Origin: WHSW01 sp963705955
GTDB taxonomy: Bacteria > Actinomycetota > Thermoleophilia > Solirubrobacterales > 70-9
Direction of reading: 5' to 3'
NCBI GenBank assembly: GCA_963705955.1
Contig: CAVPLH010000010.1
Coordinates: forward strand, 186,001 to 250,000
Length of the DNA stretch: 64,000 nucleotides
This document shows, one piece after another, positions 1-8,167 of the stretch. Under the pieces are notes generated by a model. That model was not told the DNA's origin, did no database searches, and saw only the letters and a list, made by a program, of their open reading frames with translations. The translations under genes were made by a program, and so were the position numbers. How positions within the stretch are numbered: the first letter of the stretch is position 1; each line of letters opens with the position of its first letter.

Positions 1-88
1 CGCGGGATAAGAATGGTCGACCTTGCGTACCCGGAAGCCCGGAATCGAACGGATCGCATGCCCCGATCGCGAAGCGATTCTGGTCGCC

Positions 89-565
89 GTGATCGCCGAC
101 ACCCATCTGCCTCGGGGACAACGGCGGCTGCCCGACCGATGCCTGGATCAGATCGCCCGCTGCGACGCGCTCGTCCACGCCGGCGACTTCACCGCGGTCA
201 ACGTGCTCTCAGAGCTCCGCGCAATCGGTCCGCCGCTGCACGCGATTCACGGCAACGTCGACGAGCCGGCGCTGCGCCGCGCACTGCCGGCCGATCTGAC
301 GCTCGACCTCTGCGGCCGCCAGGTCGTCGTCGTTCACGACGCCGGGCCCGCTGCTCTGCGCATCGAGCGGCTCCGGGCCCGCCATCCCGGCGCCGACGCT
401 GTGATCTTCGCCCACAGCCACATGCCCGTCCACGAGACGGCTCCGGGGTTTCAGATCTTCAATCCGGGCAGCCCTACCGAAAGGCGGCGCGCTCCCGGGC
501 ACTCGATGGGCTTGATGCGGGTGAGCGAGGACGTGCTCGAGTTTCAGCACGTCGCACTTCCGTGA
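89..565 (+). CDS. YfcE/MJ0936-type metallophosphoesterase
   Basis: Small calcineurin-like phosphoesterase, probably a cytosolic phosphodiesterase of unknown substrate. The metal-binding motifs run in family order: IADTHLPRG at the N-terminus, HAGDF, HGNVDE, then FAHSHMPV and a final NPGSPTERR block. At about 158 residues it matches the usual YfcE length. The GTG at 89 lets the protein begin directly with the first beta strand; the reading frame is open further upstream to position 23, so a longer start cannot be excluded. It stands about 80 bp before the SIS-domain gene on the same strand. The family is clear, the substrate is not. Confidence 0.8.
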   Translation: MIADTHLPRGQRRLPDRCLDQIARCDALVHAGDFTAVNVLSELRAIGPPLHAIHGNVDEPALRRALPADLTLDLCGRQVVVVHDAGPAALRIERLRARHPGADAVIFAHSHMPVHETAPGFQIFNPGSPTERRRAPGHSMGLMRVSEDVLEFQHVALP

Positions 566-646
566 CGGTCGATCGGCTGAGGAAACGGCCGGCGGGTGTG
601 ACGAGCCGGGATTGCGCCGGCGACCCGCCCGGAGGATGATCGGACC

Positions 647-1651
647 GTGACCGACCGCCGATCAGCCACGCACCGCTCGCCGGGGCCAGGCGGGGGTCCC
701 GACTCGGCGATGCGAACCGCGCTCTGGTCGCAGCCCGCCGAGCTCCGTCGCCTGCTCGCGGACCCGGAGCCGGCGGTGGCCGCTGCCGATCGGCTGCGCG
801 GCCGGGAGATCAAGCTGGTCGGCGTCGGGACGAGCTGGCACGCGGCGCAGCACGGCGCATGGCTCCTCCGCGAGGCACCCGGGGTCACCGCCGAGGCCTC
901 CCACGCTGCCGACCTGGCCCCCTACGGGGCGACCTACGATGAGCGCGACGGCGTCATCGTGCTCAGCCACACGGGCTCGACCGGCTATAGCGCACAGATG
1001 CTCCGCCGCGCTCGCGATGCGGGCTCGGCTGCGGTTCACATATCGGCGATCGGGGCCGGCGGAGATCTCGAGACGGTCGACCCCGAGAGCTCGTACGCCT
1101 ATACCGTGAGCCACACGGCGGCGATGCTGCGACTGGCGCAGATCGCGACGGCGCTCGGCGCCGACCTCGGGGACCTGGGCGCGGTTGCGGATCGCATCGA
1201 GCGGGTTCTGTCCTACGCGGCGCCACTCGTCGCCGAACCGGGCCGCCTGCTCGAGCTGATCGGGTCGGGCCCGAACGGCTGGACGGCCCAGGAAGGTGCG
1301 CTCAAGGTCCGCGAGGCTTCCCATGTCGCCGCCGAAGGTCTCGCCGCCGAGCAGTTCTTCCATGGTCCCAGCGTCGCCCTCGACGAGCGCGACACCCTGG
1401 TTGTCCTCGACGGTGGCGGGCCCGCGGCCGACCGGGTCGACGCGATCGCCTCCGCGGTCGAGGTCGGGGGCGCGCGAGTGGTCAGATACTCCGAACGCGA
1501 GCTCGGCGAACCGCTCTCGATCTTCGCGCTGACGACCGTCGTTCAGCGGCTGGCGCTCGATCTCGCGGAAGCCCGGGGCGTCAACCCCGATCGCTTTCGC
1601 TATGACCAGGACCCGAGGCGCGAAGCCGCGTTTGAGTCGCTGGGCTTCTGA
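647..1651 (+). CDS. Tandem SIS-domain sugar isomerase/deaminase-like protein
   Basis: Two SIS (sugar isomerase) domains as in the C-terminal half of glucosamine-6-phosphate synthase, without the glutamine amidotransferase half. Domain one carries GVGTSWHAAQHGAW and the phosphosugar loop LSHTGSTGYSAQM; domain two carries GSGPNGWTAQEGALKVREAS, EQFFHGP and a C-terminal region rich in D, R and F. It probably isomerises or deaminates a phosphorylated (amino) sugar. The start is GTG at 647; an ATG at 710 is an equally plausible start and would remove a proline/glycine-rich leader. The frame is clean and the length of 334 residues is normal for stand-alone SIS proteins. Confidence 0.75.
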   Translation: MTDRRSATHRSPGPGGGPDSAMRTALWSQPAELRRLLADPEPAVAAADRLRGREIKLVGVGTSWHAAQHGAWLLREAPGVTAEASHAADLAPYGATYDERDGVIVLSHTGSTGYSAQMLRRARDAGSAAVHISAIGAGGDLETVDPESSYAYTVSHTAAMLRLAQIATALGADLGDLGAVADRIERVLSYAAPLVAEPGRLLELIGSGPNGWTAQEGALKVREASHVAAEGLAAEQFFHGPSVALDERDTLVVLDGGGPAADRVDAIASAVEVGGARVVRYSERELGEPLSIFALTTVVQRLALDLAEARGVNPDRFRYDQDPRREAAFESLGF

Positions 1652-1687
1652 CCGCCGGGCACCACCCGGTCGCGATCGTCACTATGG

Positions 1688-2020
1688 GTGCTGATGATCG
1701 GCCCGCTCGAAGTAATCCTGCTCGTCCTGATCGTCCTGCTGCTGGTCGGCTACAAGTGGCTTCCGGGCCTCGGACGCGCGGCAGGAAAGGGCGCCAGGTC
1801 GGTCGGACTCGGGGCGAAGAAGGCGGGCGCCTCGGCGAAGGGTCTGGCCGGCGACAAGGTCGATCCCTCGAAGCTGCGCCGCTCGGCGGGCGAGGGCCTA
1901 CGCGAGGTGCGGGAGCTGCGTGAGGCAGTGAAGGGCAAGAGCGAGCCGGCGAAGAACGGCGCGTCCGCCGAGCAGCGGCAATCCGCTCAGAGCAGCCCGG
2001 GCACAAACGCAAAGGAGTGA
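1688..2020 (+). CDS. TatA/TatE-like membrane-anchored protein
   Basis: A 110-residue protein with a single N-terminal membrane helix (about residues 7-23, rich in I, L and V), then WLPGLGRAAGKG and a long charged, Lys/Glu/Ala-rich amphipathic tail. This is the architecture of TatA-type Sec-independent translocase subunits: a short hydrophobic helix, a hinge, an amphipathic helix and a polar tail. It is not next to tatC, and the canonical phenylalanine-glycine hinge is replaced by LPGLG, so it could be a divergent paralogue rather than the main TatA. The start is GTG 1688 or ATG 1694. Confidence 0.6.
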   Translation: MLMIGPLEVILLVLIVLLLVGYKWLPGLGRAAGKGARSVGLGAKKAGASAKGLAGDKVDPSKLRRSAGEGLREVRELREAVKGKSEPAKNGASAEQRQSAQSSPGTNAKE

Positions 2021-2067
2021 GCGTTCCCGAGCCGTGGCCGACGTGGGAGCGGTCGGAGTCGAAGGCG

Positions 2068-2700
2068 CTAGTCGGCCGAGGCGTCCAAGCGCGCCAGCTG
2101 AACGCGAAGCGCGGGCAGGAAGGCTGAGCCGGGCCTGCTCGACGCGATCATCTCCACCGACTCGCGATAGTGGCCGCCCATGCTCTCGATGCTCGTGCCC
2201 ATCCGATCCTCGACTCCCCGGACACCGAAGGTCTCGACTCCCCGGCGCAGCCCGGTGATGTCAGAGAGCTTGTCGGCGGCGAACACGGTCACCGCCCGGC
2301 CGCCGGCCTCGGCGACCTGCTCGCGAAGCGCCGTCTTGCGCTGATCGAACGACTCGATCGTCGCGTCTTCGGTCAGCGTGAGGACCAGAGTGCAGATCTC
2401 CTCGGCCATCTCGCTGCGCAGCGCCTCCTCGGTGAGCGTCCCGCGTTCGACGGCATCGTGCAGAAGCCCCGCCGCGATCAGGTCCTCATCGAACCCGGCG
2501 GTGTGGAGGAGCATCGCGACCTCGACGACGTGATCGAGAAACGGCCGTCCGTCCGTGGCCCGGTACTGGGAGCGGTGGGCCCCTTCGGCGAGCGAATACG
2601 CGTCGGCCAGCAGAGGGGAGTCCGCGATCGCTGCGGGCGGGACTGCCGCGATGCCGGCCGACCCGGGGAGTGCGGCAACTTGTCCACGATCGGATCCCAC
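2068..2700 (-). CDS. SpoT/MESH1-like HD-domain protein
   Basis: Resembles the (p)ppGpp hydrolase domain of RelA/SpoT and small alarmone hydrolases. Visible family features are AHRSQYRATDGRPFLDHV (the first metal-binding His region), GLLHDAVERG (the HD motif) and VFAADKLSDITGLRRG (the third metal region). The HDxxED motif reads HDAVER, so the second acidic residue is Arg, and the usual KLADRLHNMR element reads AADKLSDI. It may hydrolyse alarmones or another nucleotide, or may be catalytically altered. It has no synthetase, TGS or ACT domain. It lies convergent to the TatA-like gene. Confidence 0.65.
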   Translation of the reverse strand: MGSDRGQVAALPGSAGIAAVPPAAIADSPLLADAYSLAEGAHRSQYRATDGRPFLDHVVEVAMLLHTAGFDEDLIAAGLLHDAVERGTLTEEALRSEMAEEICTLVLTLTEDATIESFDQRKTALREQVAEAGGRAVTVFAADKLSDITGLRRGVETFGVRGVEDRMGTSIESMGGHYRESVEMIASSRPGSAFLPALRVQLARLDASAD

Positions 2701-2796
2701 GGCTTGCTCATCCTAAACCGAGATGTAGCGAGGATGTGAACGCGCGAGAGGGATTCCGTCTTCCTCCGGAAGTCCTTCCTCTCAGCTCGAGAGCGG

Positions 2797-3261
2797 TCAT
2801 CGCGCAAGCCCCTCTGTCGCCAGCGTCTGGTTCAGGTACGTCTTGTTTCCGGTCACCTCTTCGCTGAACCACGCGGGCGGCTCGAAGACGTCGGCGGCAG
2901 CCTCGTCCGGAAACTCGACCTCGGCGACCAACAGCCCGTCGAGCTCGCCGCCGTAGACGTCGAGCTCGATCTCGCGGTCCCCGTGCGGGATCACGTGCCG
3001 GGTCTTCGCGACGCGCCGCCCCTCGGTCAGCGGCCAGAGCGATTCGAACTGCTCGCCGTCGAGCCTGATCTCCTGCTCGTTTCGTGTCCGTCCGCTACCG
3101 GCCTTGACGGTCAGCAGCCGGTCGTCTCCCTTGCGACGCAGCCGGACCTCCGCGTCGCCACCGCCGTCGCCGACGGCCAGGTAACCCTGCTCGATCTCGA
3201 TGCCCTCGCTGCCCTCGAGGTTCGGCCGCTCGGCGACGAGGAATTTGCGCTCGATCTCCAT
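2797..3261 (-). CDS. CYTH-domain protein (triphosphate tunnel enzyme family)
   Basis: CYTH/triphosphate tunnel metalloenzyme. The signature MEIERKFLV opens the protein, and the ATG at 3261 was chosen because the ExExK motif must sit at the start. Alternating charged tunnel strands follow: EQGYLAV, AEVRLRRKGDDRLLTVKAGSG, NEQEIRL, KTRHVIP, IELDVYGG and VAEVEFPDEAAA. Members hydrolyse inorganic triphosphate or thiamine triphosphate or bind polyphosphate. It starts 14 bp after the stop of the response-regulator/reductase gene, so the two are probably cotranscribed. The C-terminal SEEVTGNKTYLN is typical of bacterial members. Confidence 0.85.
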   Translation of the reverse strand: MEIERKFLVAERPNLEGSEGIEIEQGYLAVGDGGGDAEVRLRRKGDDRLLTVKAGSGRTRNEQEIRLDGEQFESLWPLTEGRRVAKTRHVIPHGDREIELDVYGGELDGLLVAEVEFPDEAAADVFEPPAWFSEEVTGNKTYLNQTLATEGLAR

Positions 3262-3274
3262 CGAATGCCCGGGC

Positions 3275-5023
3275 CTAGCCGGCGAGCGGCGCCTCGGCGG
3301 CTTCGCTCTCGAGCAACCGATGGAGCTGCTCGACGACAACCGAGCCCTCACCGACCGCCGACGCGACCCGTTTCGTCGATCCGTGGCGGGCATCGCCGAC
3401 CGCGAATACCCGTGGCATGCTCGTCTCCAGGATCAGCGGCGGCCGCTCCAGCGGCCACGTCTCCGGGAGCCTCCCCTCCTGCATCAGGTCCGAGCCGGTG
3501 AGCACGTAGCCCCAGTGGTCCCTCTCGATCTCGGCCGGCAACCAGTCGGTATGGGGATCGGCGCCGATCAAGACGAAGAGGCCGCCGGCGTCGTGAGTCT
3601 CGCGCTCCCCCGAGCGGACGTCTCGAAGTATGAGGGCGTTGAGCCATCCGTCCTCGTCCGGGATTGCGTCGACGACCTCGGCTCGGTAGCGCACCTCGAC
3701 GTTCTCGGTCGCCTCGAGCGCGTCCTGGAGGTAGCGCGACATGCTCTCGGCGAGGCTCTCGGCGCGGATCACCACGGTCACCCGGCCGCCGTAGCGCGAC
3801 AGGTGCAGGGCTGCCTGACCCGCCGAGTTCCCGCCCCCGACCACGTACAGCGCCTCGCCGCTCAGCGCCTGCGCCTGCGTACTCGCGGAGTAGAAGACGC
3901 CGGCGTCGGTCAGCTCGTGCAGGCCGGGCAGATCGAGTCTCCGGTAGGAGGCGCCGGTCGCCAGGACCACGGCGGCGGCGCTCACCTCTTGCCCGGCGAT
4001 CTGAAGTCGCAGGTGCTCGTCGTGCGAGCGCAGCGACGTCGCTTCGCGCATCAGCAGGAATCTGGCGCCGAACACCCATGCCTGCTGGTAGGCACGCTGG
4101 GCGAGCTCGCCACCGCTGACGCCGCGCGAGAACCCGAGGTAGTTGCGAATCAAAGAGCTGGATCCGGCCTGCCCGCCGATCGCCTCACGTTCGACGACGA
4201 AGGTGCGCAATCCCTCCGAAGCCGCGTACACCGCCGCGGTCAGCCCGGCGGGCCCGGCCCCGACGACGACGACGTCGAAGTCGCGCTCCTCGCCGAGCTC
4301 GGTGTTGACGCCGAACGCGGACGCGAGCTCGACCTTGGTCGGATTGACGAGCGTCGGCCCGTCGCGGACGATCGCGATCGGGCCCTCGGAGGCGCTGCGG
4401 CCGGCCCCTTCGAGCAGGCTGCGGCCCCGCTGACCCTTGTCCTCAACGAACGCGTGCGGCACGCCGTTGCGCGCCAGGAGGCTGCGAAGCTCGTGCGTGC
4501 GTGGCGACCACTCGCCACCGACGAGGGTGATCTCGCTCTCCACGGGGGAGCGCAATTGAGCCCACTCGTAGAGGAACTCGGAGATGATCCGGTGGAACTG
4601 CTCCTCTCCCGGCCGCGCCGGCTTCAGCACGTAGTAGTCGAATTTCGAGGCGGCCATCCCCTCGACCATCCCGCGCGCTCGCTCTGGATGGGCCCAGTCT
4701 CCCCAGTGCACCAGGAGCCCGCGCTTGGCGGGCGGGTGCAGGCGGCGCACCCGAGTCAGCAGCTCCGCGCCCCCGAGCTCGGGCATCTCCTGGTCGGCCA
4801 GCACGAGGGCCACGTCCTGACCGCTCGCGCGGGCTTCTTCGAGACGCTCGAGCGCCCGTCGCGGCGAACGCTGGCAGACGACGTCGTAGTTCGCCCCGTA
4901 GCGCTGCTTGAGCTCGCGGGTAAGAGTCCGCAGCGCCTCGACGTCGTCGTCCACCGCCATCAACAGCGGATGGCCCGTCTCCCCGGTCGCCTCGCGCCGA
5001 TCTCCTTGCTCACCCTTCGCCAT
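3275..5023 (-). CDS. Response regulator fused to thioredoxin-reductase-like flavoprotein
   Basis: A 582-residue fusion. Residues 20-145 form a CheY-like receiver with acidic cluster D25-D27, phospho-acceptor D77 in LADQEMPELGG and K134. A thioredoxin-like segment follows (about 160-245), then a pyridine-nucleotide disulfide-oxidoreductase module with the FAD motif GAGPAG at 255-260, EREAIGGQAG, ATGASYRRL, the NAD(P)H motif GGGNSAGQ near 396 and the FAD motif FAVGDARHG. The redox pair CxxC of true thioredoxin reductases is absent: residues 379-382 read SAST. Such fusions are known in databases, and the sensor kinase and electron acceptor are unknown. The ATG at 5023 was chosen because upstream sequence is not protein-like. 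The CYTH gene follows within 14 bp. Confidence 0.85.
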   Translation of the reverse strand: MAKGEQGDRREATGETGHPLLMAVDDDVEALRTLTRELKQRYGANYDVVCQRSPRRALERLEEARASGQDVALVLADQEMPELGGAELLTRVRRLHPPAKRGLLVHWGDWAHPERARGMVEGMAASKFDYYVLKPARPGEEQFHRIISEFLYEWAQLRSPVESEITLVGGEWSPRTHELRSLLARNGVPHAFVEDKGQRGRSLLEGAGRSASEGPIAIVRDGPTLVNPTKVELASAFGVNTELGEERDFDVVVVGAGPAGLTAAVYAASEGLRTFVVEREAIGGQAGSSSLIRNYLGFSRGVSGGELAQRAYQQAWVFGARFLLMREATSLRSHDEHLRLQIAGQEVSAAAVVLATGASYRRLDLPGLHELTDAGVFYSASTQAQALSGEALYVVGGGNSAGQAALHLSRYGGRVTVVIRAESLAESMSRYLQDALEATENVEVRYRAEVVDAIPDEDGWLNALILRDVRSGERETHDAGGLFVLIGADPHTDWLPAEIERDHWGYVLTGSDLMQEGRLPETWPLERPPLILETSMPRVFAVGDARHGSTKRVASAVGEGSVVVEQLHRLLESEAAEAPLAG

Positions 5024-5048
5024 CGTCCCTCGATGGTATTCACCGCGC

Positions 5049-5993
5049 TCAGTCGTAGCGGTCGAGCAGCCTGCGGATCGCCTTCGCCATCGGTGGATCA
5101 CGGAACGCGTTGTAGGAGTAAAGGAAGCTGCCGCCGCCGTGGGGGCGCTCACGGATGCACTCCGGGAACAGCGCCGGGTAGGAGACGCGAAACCCGTATC
5201 GCCGCTGTTGTGCGGCACGGTGACGGATCAGGGCGCGGCGTCGAGCGGTGCTGAAGCTCTCGATAAAGCGACACCCGCCGCCGCGCGGCCTGTCCGGGTC
5301 GTTGTTGAGGTGATAGACGATCGGCAGCTGGGTGGCCAGTTCCTGGACCGCGGGCAGGTCGAGCTTCAGCTGGAAGTCCTGAACCGCCAGGAAGTCCGAT
5401 TGCATCGGCAGCACCGGAGGCCTGTTCGAGAGCCCGAAGACGTTGCCTCCGATCCACTCACCGTTGGCGTGCGCGGAGGCGATCGCGGCTCTGATCATCC
5501 GCGGGTGCCTCCGGTAGGCGGGTGAGTAGAAGTCGAAGAACCAGCCGTCGTTGCCGAGCTCCGACCGCACCCGACCCATCATCCGCGTCAGCTGATCGCC
5601 GGTGTGGTACTGCCGCGCGTTCAGCGTCACGTCGAACTGCGCCTGCGGGCTCGCGGCGCGGACGATCTGTGTGATCTTGCGCCAGGCGCGGACCTCGGCA
5701 TGGTTCGGGTGCTGGCCCCGTGCGTAGCGGATCAGGCCCGAGACCCAACTCGGGTGAAGGCTCGCCAGCGAGCGGGCGATCCGGCGCGAGTTCGAGTTGC
5801 GCACGGTCGGGATCCGCGTGTGGTAGACGCGGACGGAGACGATCCGCGACAGCCGTTGCGTGAGCGACTCGGGGTCGCTGGGAGCCGTCGAGCCGGCCCC
5901 CGAACCGACGCAGGCAAGGACGAGCATGAGCGCGGCGAGGGCGGCGATCAGAGTCCGCCTCGCCGTGGTTCGTGTCTGATCGGGGTTCTTCAT
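5049..5993 (-). CDS. Predicted secreted lipoprotein of unknown function
   Basis: About 314 residues. The N-terminus has basic residues, a hydrophobic stretch (TLIAALAALMLVLAC) and a lipobox-like LVLAC followed by Gly/Ser, so it is probably exported and lipid-anchored. The mature part has Trp/Tyr/Asn/Arg-rich motifs such as WFFDFYSPAYRRHPRM, GEWIGGNVFGLSNRPP and YHLNNDPDRPRGGGC and may be a TIM-barrel-like glycoside-hydrolase-type fold; this is a guess from texture only. I do not recognise the family. It is divergent from the adjacent secreted peptidoglycan-binding protein gene, which begins 78 bp away. Confidence 0.6.
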   Translation of the reverse strand: MKNPDQTRTTARRTLIAALAALMLVLACVGSGAGSTAPSDPESLTQRLSRIVSVRVYHTRIPTVRNSNSRRIARSLASLHPSWVSGLIRYARGQHPNHAEVRAWRKITQIVRAASPQAQFDVTLNARQYHTGDQLTRMMGRVRSELGNDGWFFDFYSPAYRRHPRMIRAAIASAHANGEWIGGNVFGLSNRPPVLPMQSDFLAVQDFQLKLDLPAVQELATQLPIVYHLNNDPDRPRGGGCRFIESFSTARRRALIRHRAAQQRRYGFRVSYPALFPECIRERPHGGGSFLYSYNAFRDPPMAKAIRRLLDRYD

Positions 5994-6070
5994 CTGCTCG
6001 AGGCGACGACGAAGGATCGCAAAACCGCTCGCCGCATCGATCGGCCGACGGGGCTGTTTCAGGAACCGAG

Positions 6071-7245
6071 GTGAGAGCCCGAGCGGTCGGCACCCCGTTG
6101 CTCCTGGCGGCAGTCGCCGTGCTCGGCCTGGGTTCGACCCCAACGACCGCGGCCGCGGCCGTCCAGAGCCCGGAGCCGGGCGCGGTCGTCGCCGACCCGA
6201 CTCCGTTCCAGGGCGACGGGATGTGGATCTGGTACGTCTCGAACGCCGCCGGGGGTGACCCGGCCCGGATCGCGAGGCGCGCACGCGCGCACGGGATCGA
6301 GACCCTGTACATAAAGGCCGGGGACGGCACCGATCCCTGGAGCCAGTTCACCCCGGCGCTCGTCGGGGCGCTTCACAGGCGAGGGCTCCAGGTCTGTGCC
6401 TGGCACTACGTCTACGGGAACGACCCGAAGCGCGAGGCGAGCGTCAGCGCCGGGGCCGTCCGGCGAGGCGCCGACTGCCTCGTGATCGACGCCGAGTCTC
6501 AGTACGAGGGCAGATACGCGCAGGCCTCCGTCTACATCGAGAGGCTGAGGGCGGCGATCGGCCCCGACTACCCGCTCGGCCTCGCCGGATTTCCGTACGT
6601 GCAATACCACCCGGCCTATCCCTACTCGGTCTTCCTCGGGCCCGGTGGCGCCGAGTTCAACCTGCCGCAGGTCTACTGGCGAGCGATTGGCGACACCGTC
6701 GACGAGGCGATCGACACCACGTATACCTACAACCGTGTCTACGACCGGCCGATCTACCCGCTCGGCCAGCTCTACATGAATCCGCCTGCGCGCGAGGTGC
6801 TCAGGTTCCGCAAGCTCGCGAGGGCGAGCGGATTCGGCGGCGTCTCGTGGTGGTCGTGGCAGGATGCCCGGCCCCGCGGCTGGCGCGCGGTATCTCGACG
6901 CCGGCTCTCGGTGCCGCGCGGCTACACGACCCACGACCTCCTACCCGACGCTGCGCACCGGCTCAGCCGGCGATCTGGTCATCTGGGCGCAGGAGCATCT
7001 GGCAGACGGGCGGCTATCTCAGCGGGCCGGTGAGCGGCGAGTACGGCGGTTCGACCCGCGACGCGATCCGCGCCTTCCAGGCGGCGTCGGCGCTCCCGGT
7101 CACCGGCGTCACCGACGCTGCGACCTGGGAGCAGCTGGTCGAGCGTCTCGACCCGAAGCCGGTCGCCTGGGCCAATCGCGCCGCGCCGCGCTCGGCATCG
7201 CTTCGCCCGCGCTCGCACGAGCTCCCGCGCTCGCGCCGGCGCTGA
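6071..7245 (+). CDS. Secreted protein with TIM-barrel-like domain and peptidoglycan-binding domain (frameshifted)
   Basis: Starts at GTG 6071 after an AGGA-type ribosome site, with a signal peptide (LLLAAVAVLGLG, Ala-rich cleavage region). Residues about 45-265 look like a GH25-like or related barrel: MWIWYVSNA, IETLYIKAGDG, VCAWHYVYGND, CLVIDAESQYEGRY, LPQVYWRAI and GGVSWWSWQDA. The frame then breaks twice. YPTLRTGSAGDLVIWAQEHL lies in a second frame and GGYLSGPVSGEYGG through FQAASALPVTGVTD lies in a third. Together the last two make one complete PG_binding_1 domain. Rejoined, it would be a wall-associated protein of about 390 residues. Both breaks fall at about 6870-6935 and 7012. Its tail overlaps the convergent DMT gene by 137 bp. 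Confidence 0.6.
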
Positions 7246-8158
7246 GAGCGCCCCGGGCGCCCGCCGGCGCCGAAATCATCGGTCGCTTGGAACCGCGGTG
7301 CCCGCGCCGCATCACCGCCGCGACCGGATCACTGGTGGCGATCACGACGATCGCCGCGAGCACGAGAAGCAGCCCGCTGTAGAAGCCGACAGCGGCGAGC
7401 GGGGCCACCGGGAGGTGGGTCCGCAGGAGCAGCGGCGCCAGGAGGATCGGGACGAAGACCTCGAGCACGAACACTGCGGGTACGACCTTGGTCGCGCGCG
7501 AGCGCTGCAAGGCCGTCATCTCGCTGAGCGTCGCGATCACGGCCGAGGCGACGATGGCTACGAGCCAGATCGCCGCGACGACCGCCGAGCTCCCGCCGAC
7601 CGCGTCCCCGAACAGCTTCGTCGCGACGTCGTTCCAGGCGAGGGCGAGACCGGCGCTGGCGGTGACGGCGACCGGAAGCGCCGCGGCGCGCGCGGCAAAC
7701 CCGTAAGGAATCACGGCGAGCGCCCCGATGATGCCGAGGACCAGGAGCGGCATCGCACCGCCCCGCTGCACCTCGCTGCGCACGGGGGCGGCGATTGCGG
7801 TCAGCGCGACCCCGAGCGTGATCGCGCCAACCGCGAGATAGTCGCGTCCGCGCACCGGCTCGTCCATCGCATGTGCGCCCAGGAACAGGACCAGCACCAA
7901 ACCCGCCGCCAGGCACGATTGAACGATCGCGATCGGCGCGTTTGCGTAGGCGTAGACCTGGAGCGGAAAACCGAGGATCGAGAGCCCGGTCCCGAGCAGC
8001 CAGCGCTTGCGGCGACAGAGCGCGGCGAGCAGCGAGACGCGCAGTCCGCGCTCGCGCGGCGAGTCGCGCGCCTCGAGGGCCTGGAGGATGACGCCGCCGT
8101 TGTAGGCCGCGGACGCGGCCAGGCCCGCGGCGACGCCCAGCAGCACCATGCCGGGCAT
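7109..8158 (-). CDS. DMT/EamA-like multi-pass membrane transporter
   Basis: About 349 residues with nine or ten hydrophobic segments through residue 290. LGFPLQVYAYANAPIAIVQ and the paired-repeat layout recall the drug/metabolite (EamA, NIPA-like) transporter superfamily. The last 60 residues are Ala/Arg/Gly-rich and low complexity and overlap the opposing gene, so the true C-terminus may be nearer 7270. It follows the PP2C phosphatase gene by 9 bp and could be the last gene of that operon. The substrate cannot be inferred. Confidence 0.6.
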   Translation of the reverse strand: MPGMVLLGVAAGLAASAAYNGGVILQALEARDSPRERGLRVSLLAALCRRKRWLLGTGLSILGFPLQVYAYANAPIAIVQSCLAAGLVLVLFLGAHAMDEPVRGRDYLAVGAITLGVALTAIAAPVRSEVQRGGAMPLLVLGIIGALAVIPYGFAARAAALPVAVTASAGLALAWNDVATKLFGDAVGGSSAVVAAIWLVAIVASAVIATLSEMTALQRSRATKVVPAVFVLEVFVPILLAPLLLRTHLPVAPLAAVGFYSGLLLVLAAIVVIATSDPVAAVMRRGHRGSKRPMISAPAGARGALSAGASAGARASAGEAMPSAARRDWPRRPASGRDARPAAPRSQRR

Positions 8159-8167
8159 GTACCCGGA

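Noticed and set aside
3200..5254. Long open frames antisense to the response-regulator/reductase gene
   Set aside because: Composition is that of antisense high-GC DNA, no motifs are visible, and the opposite strand encodes a well conserved protein.
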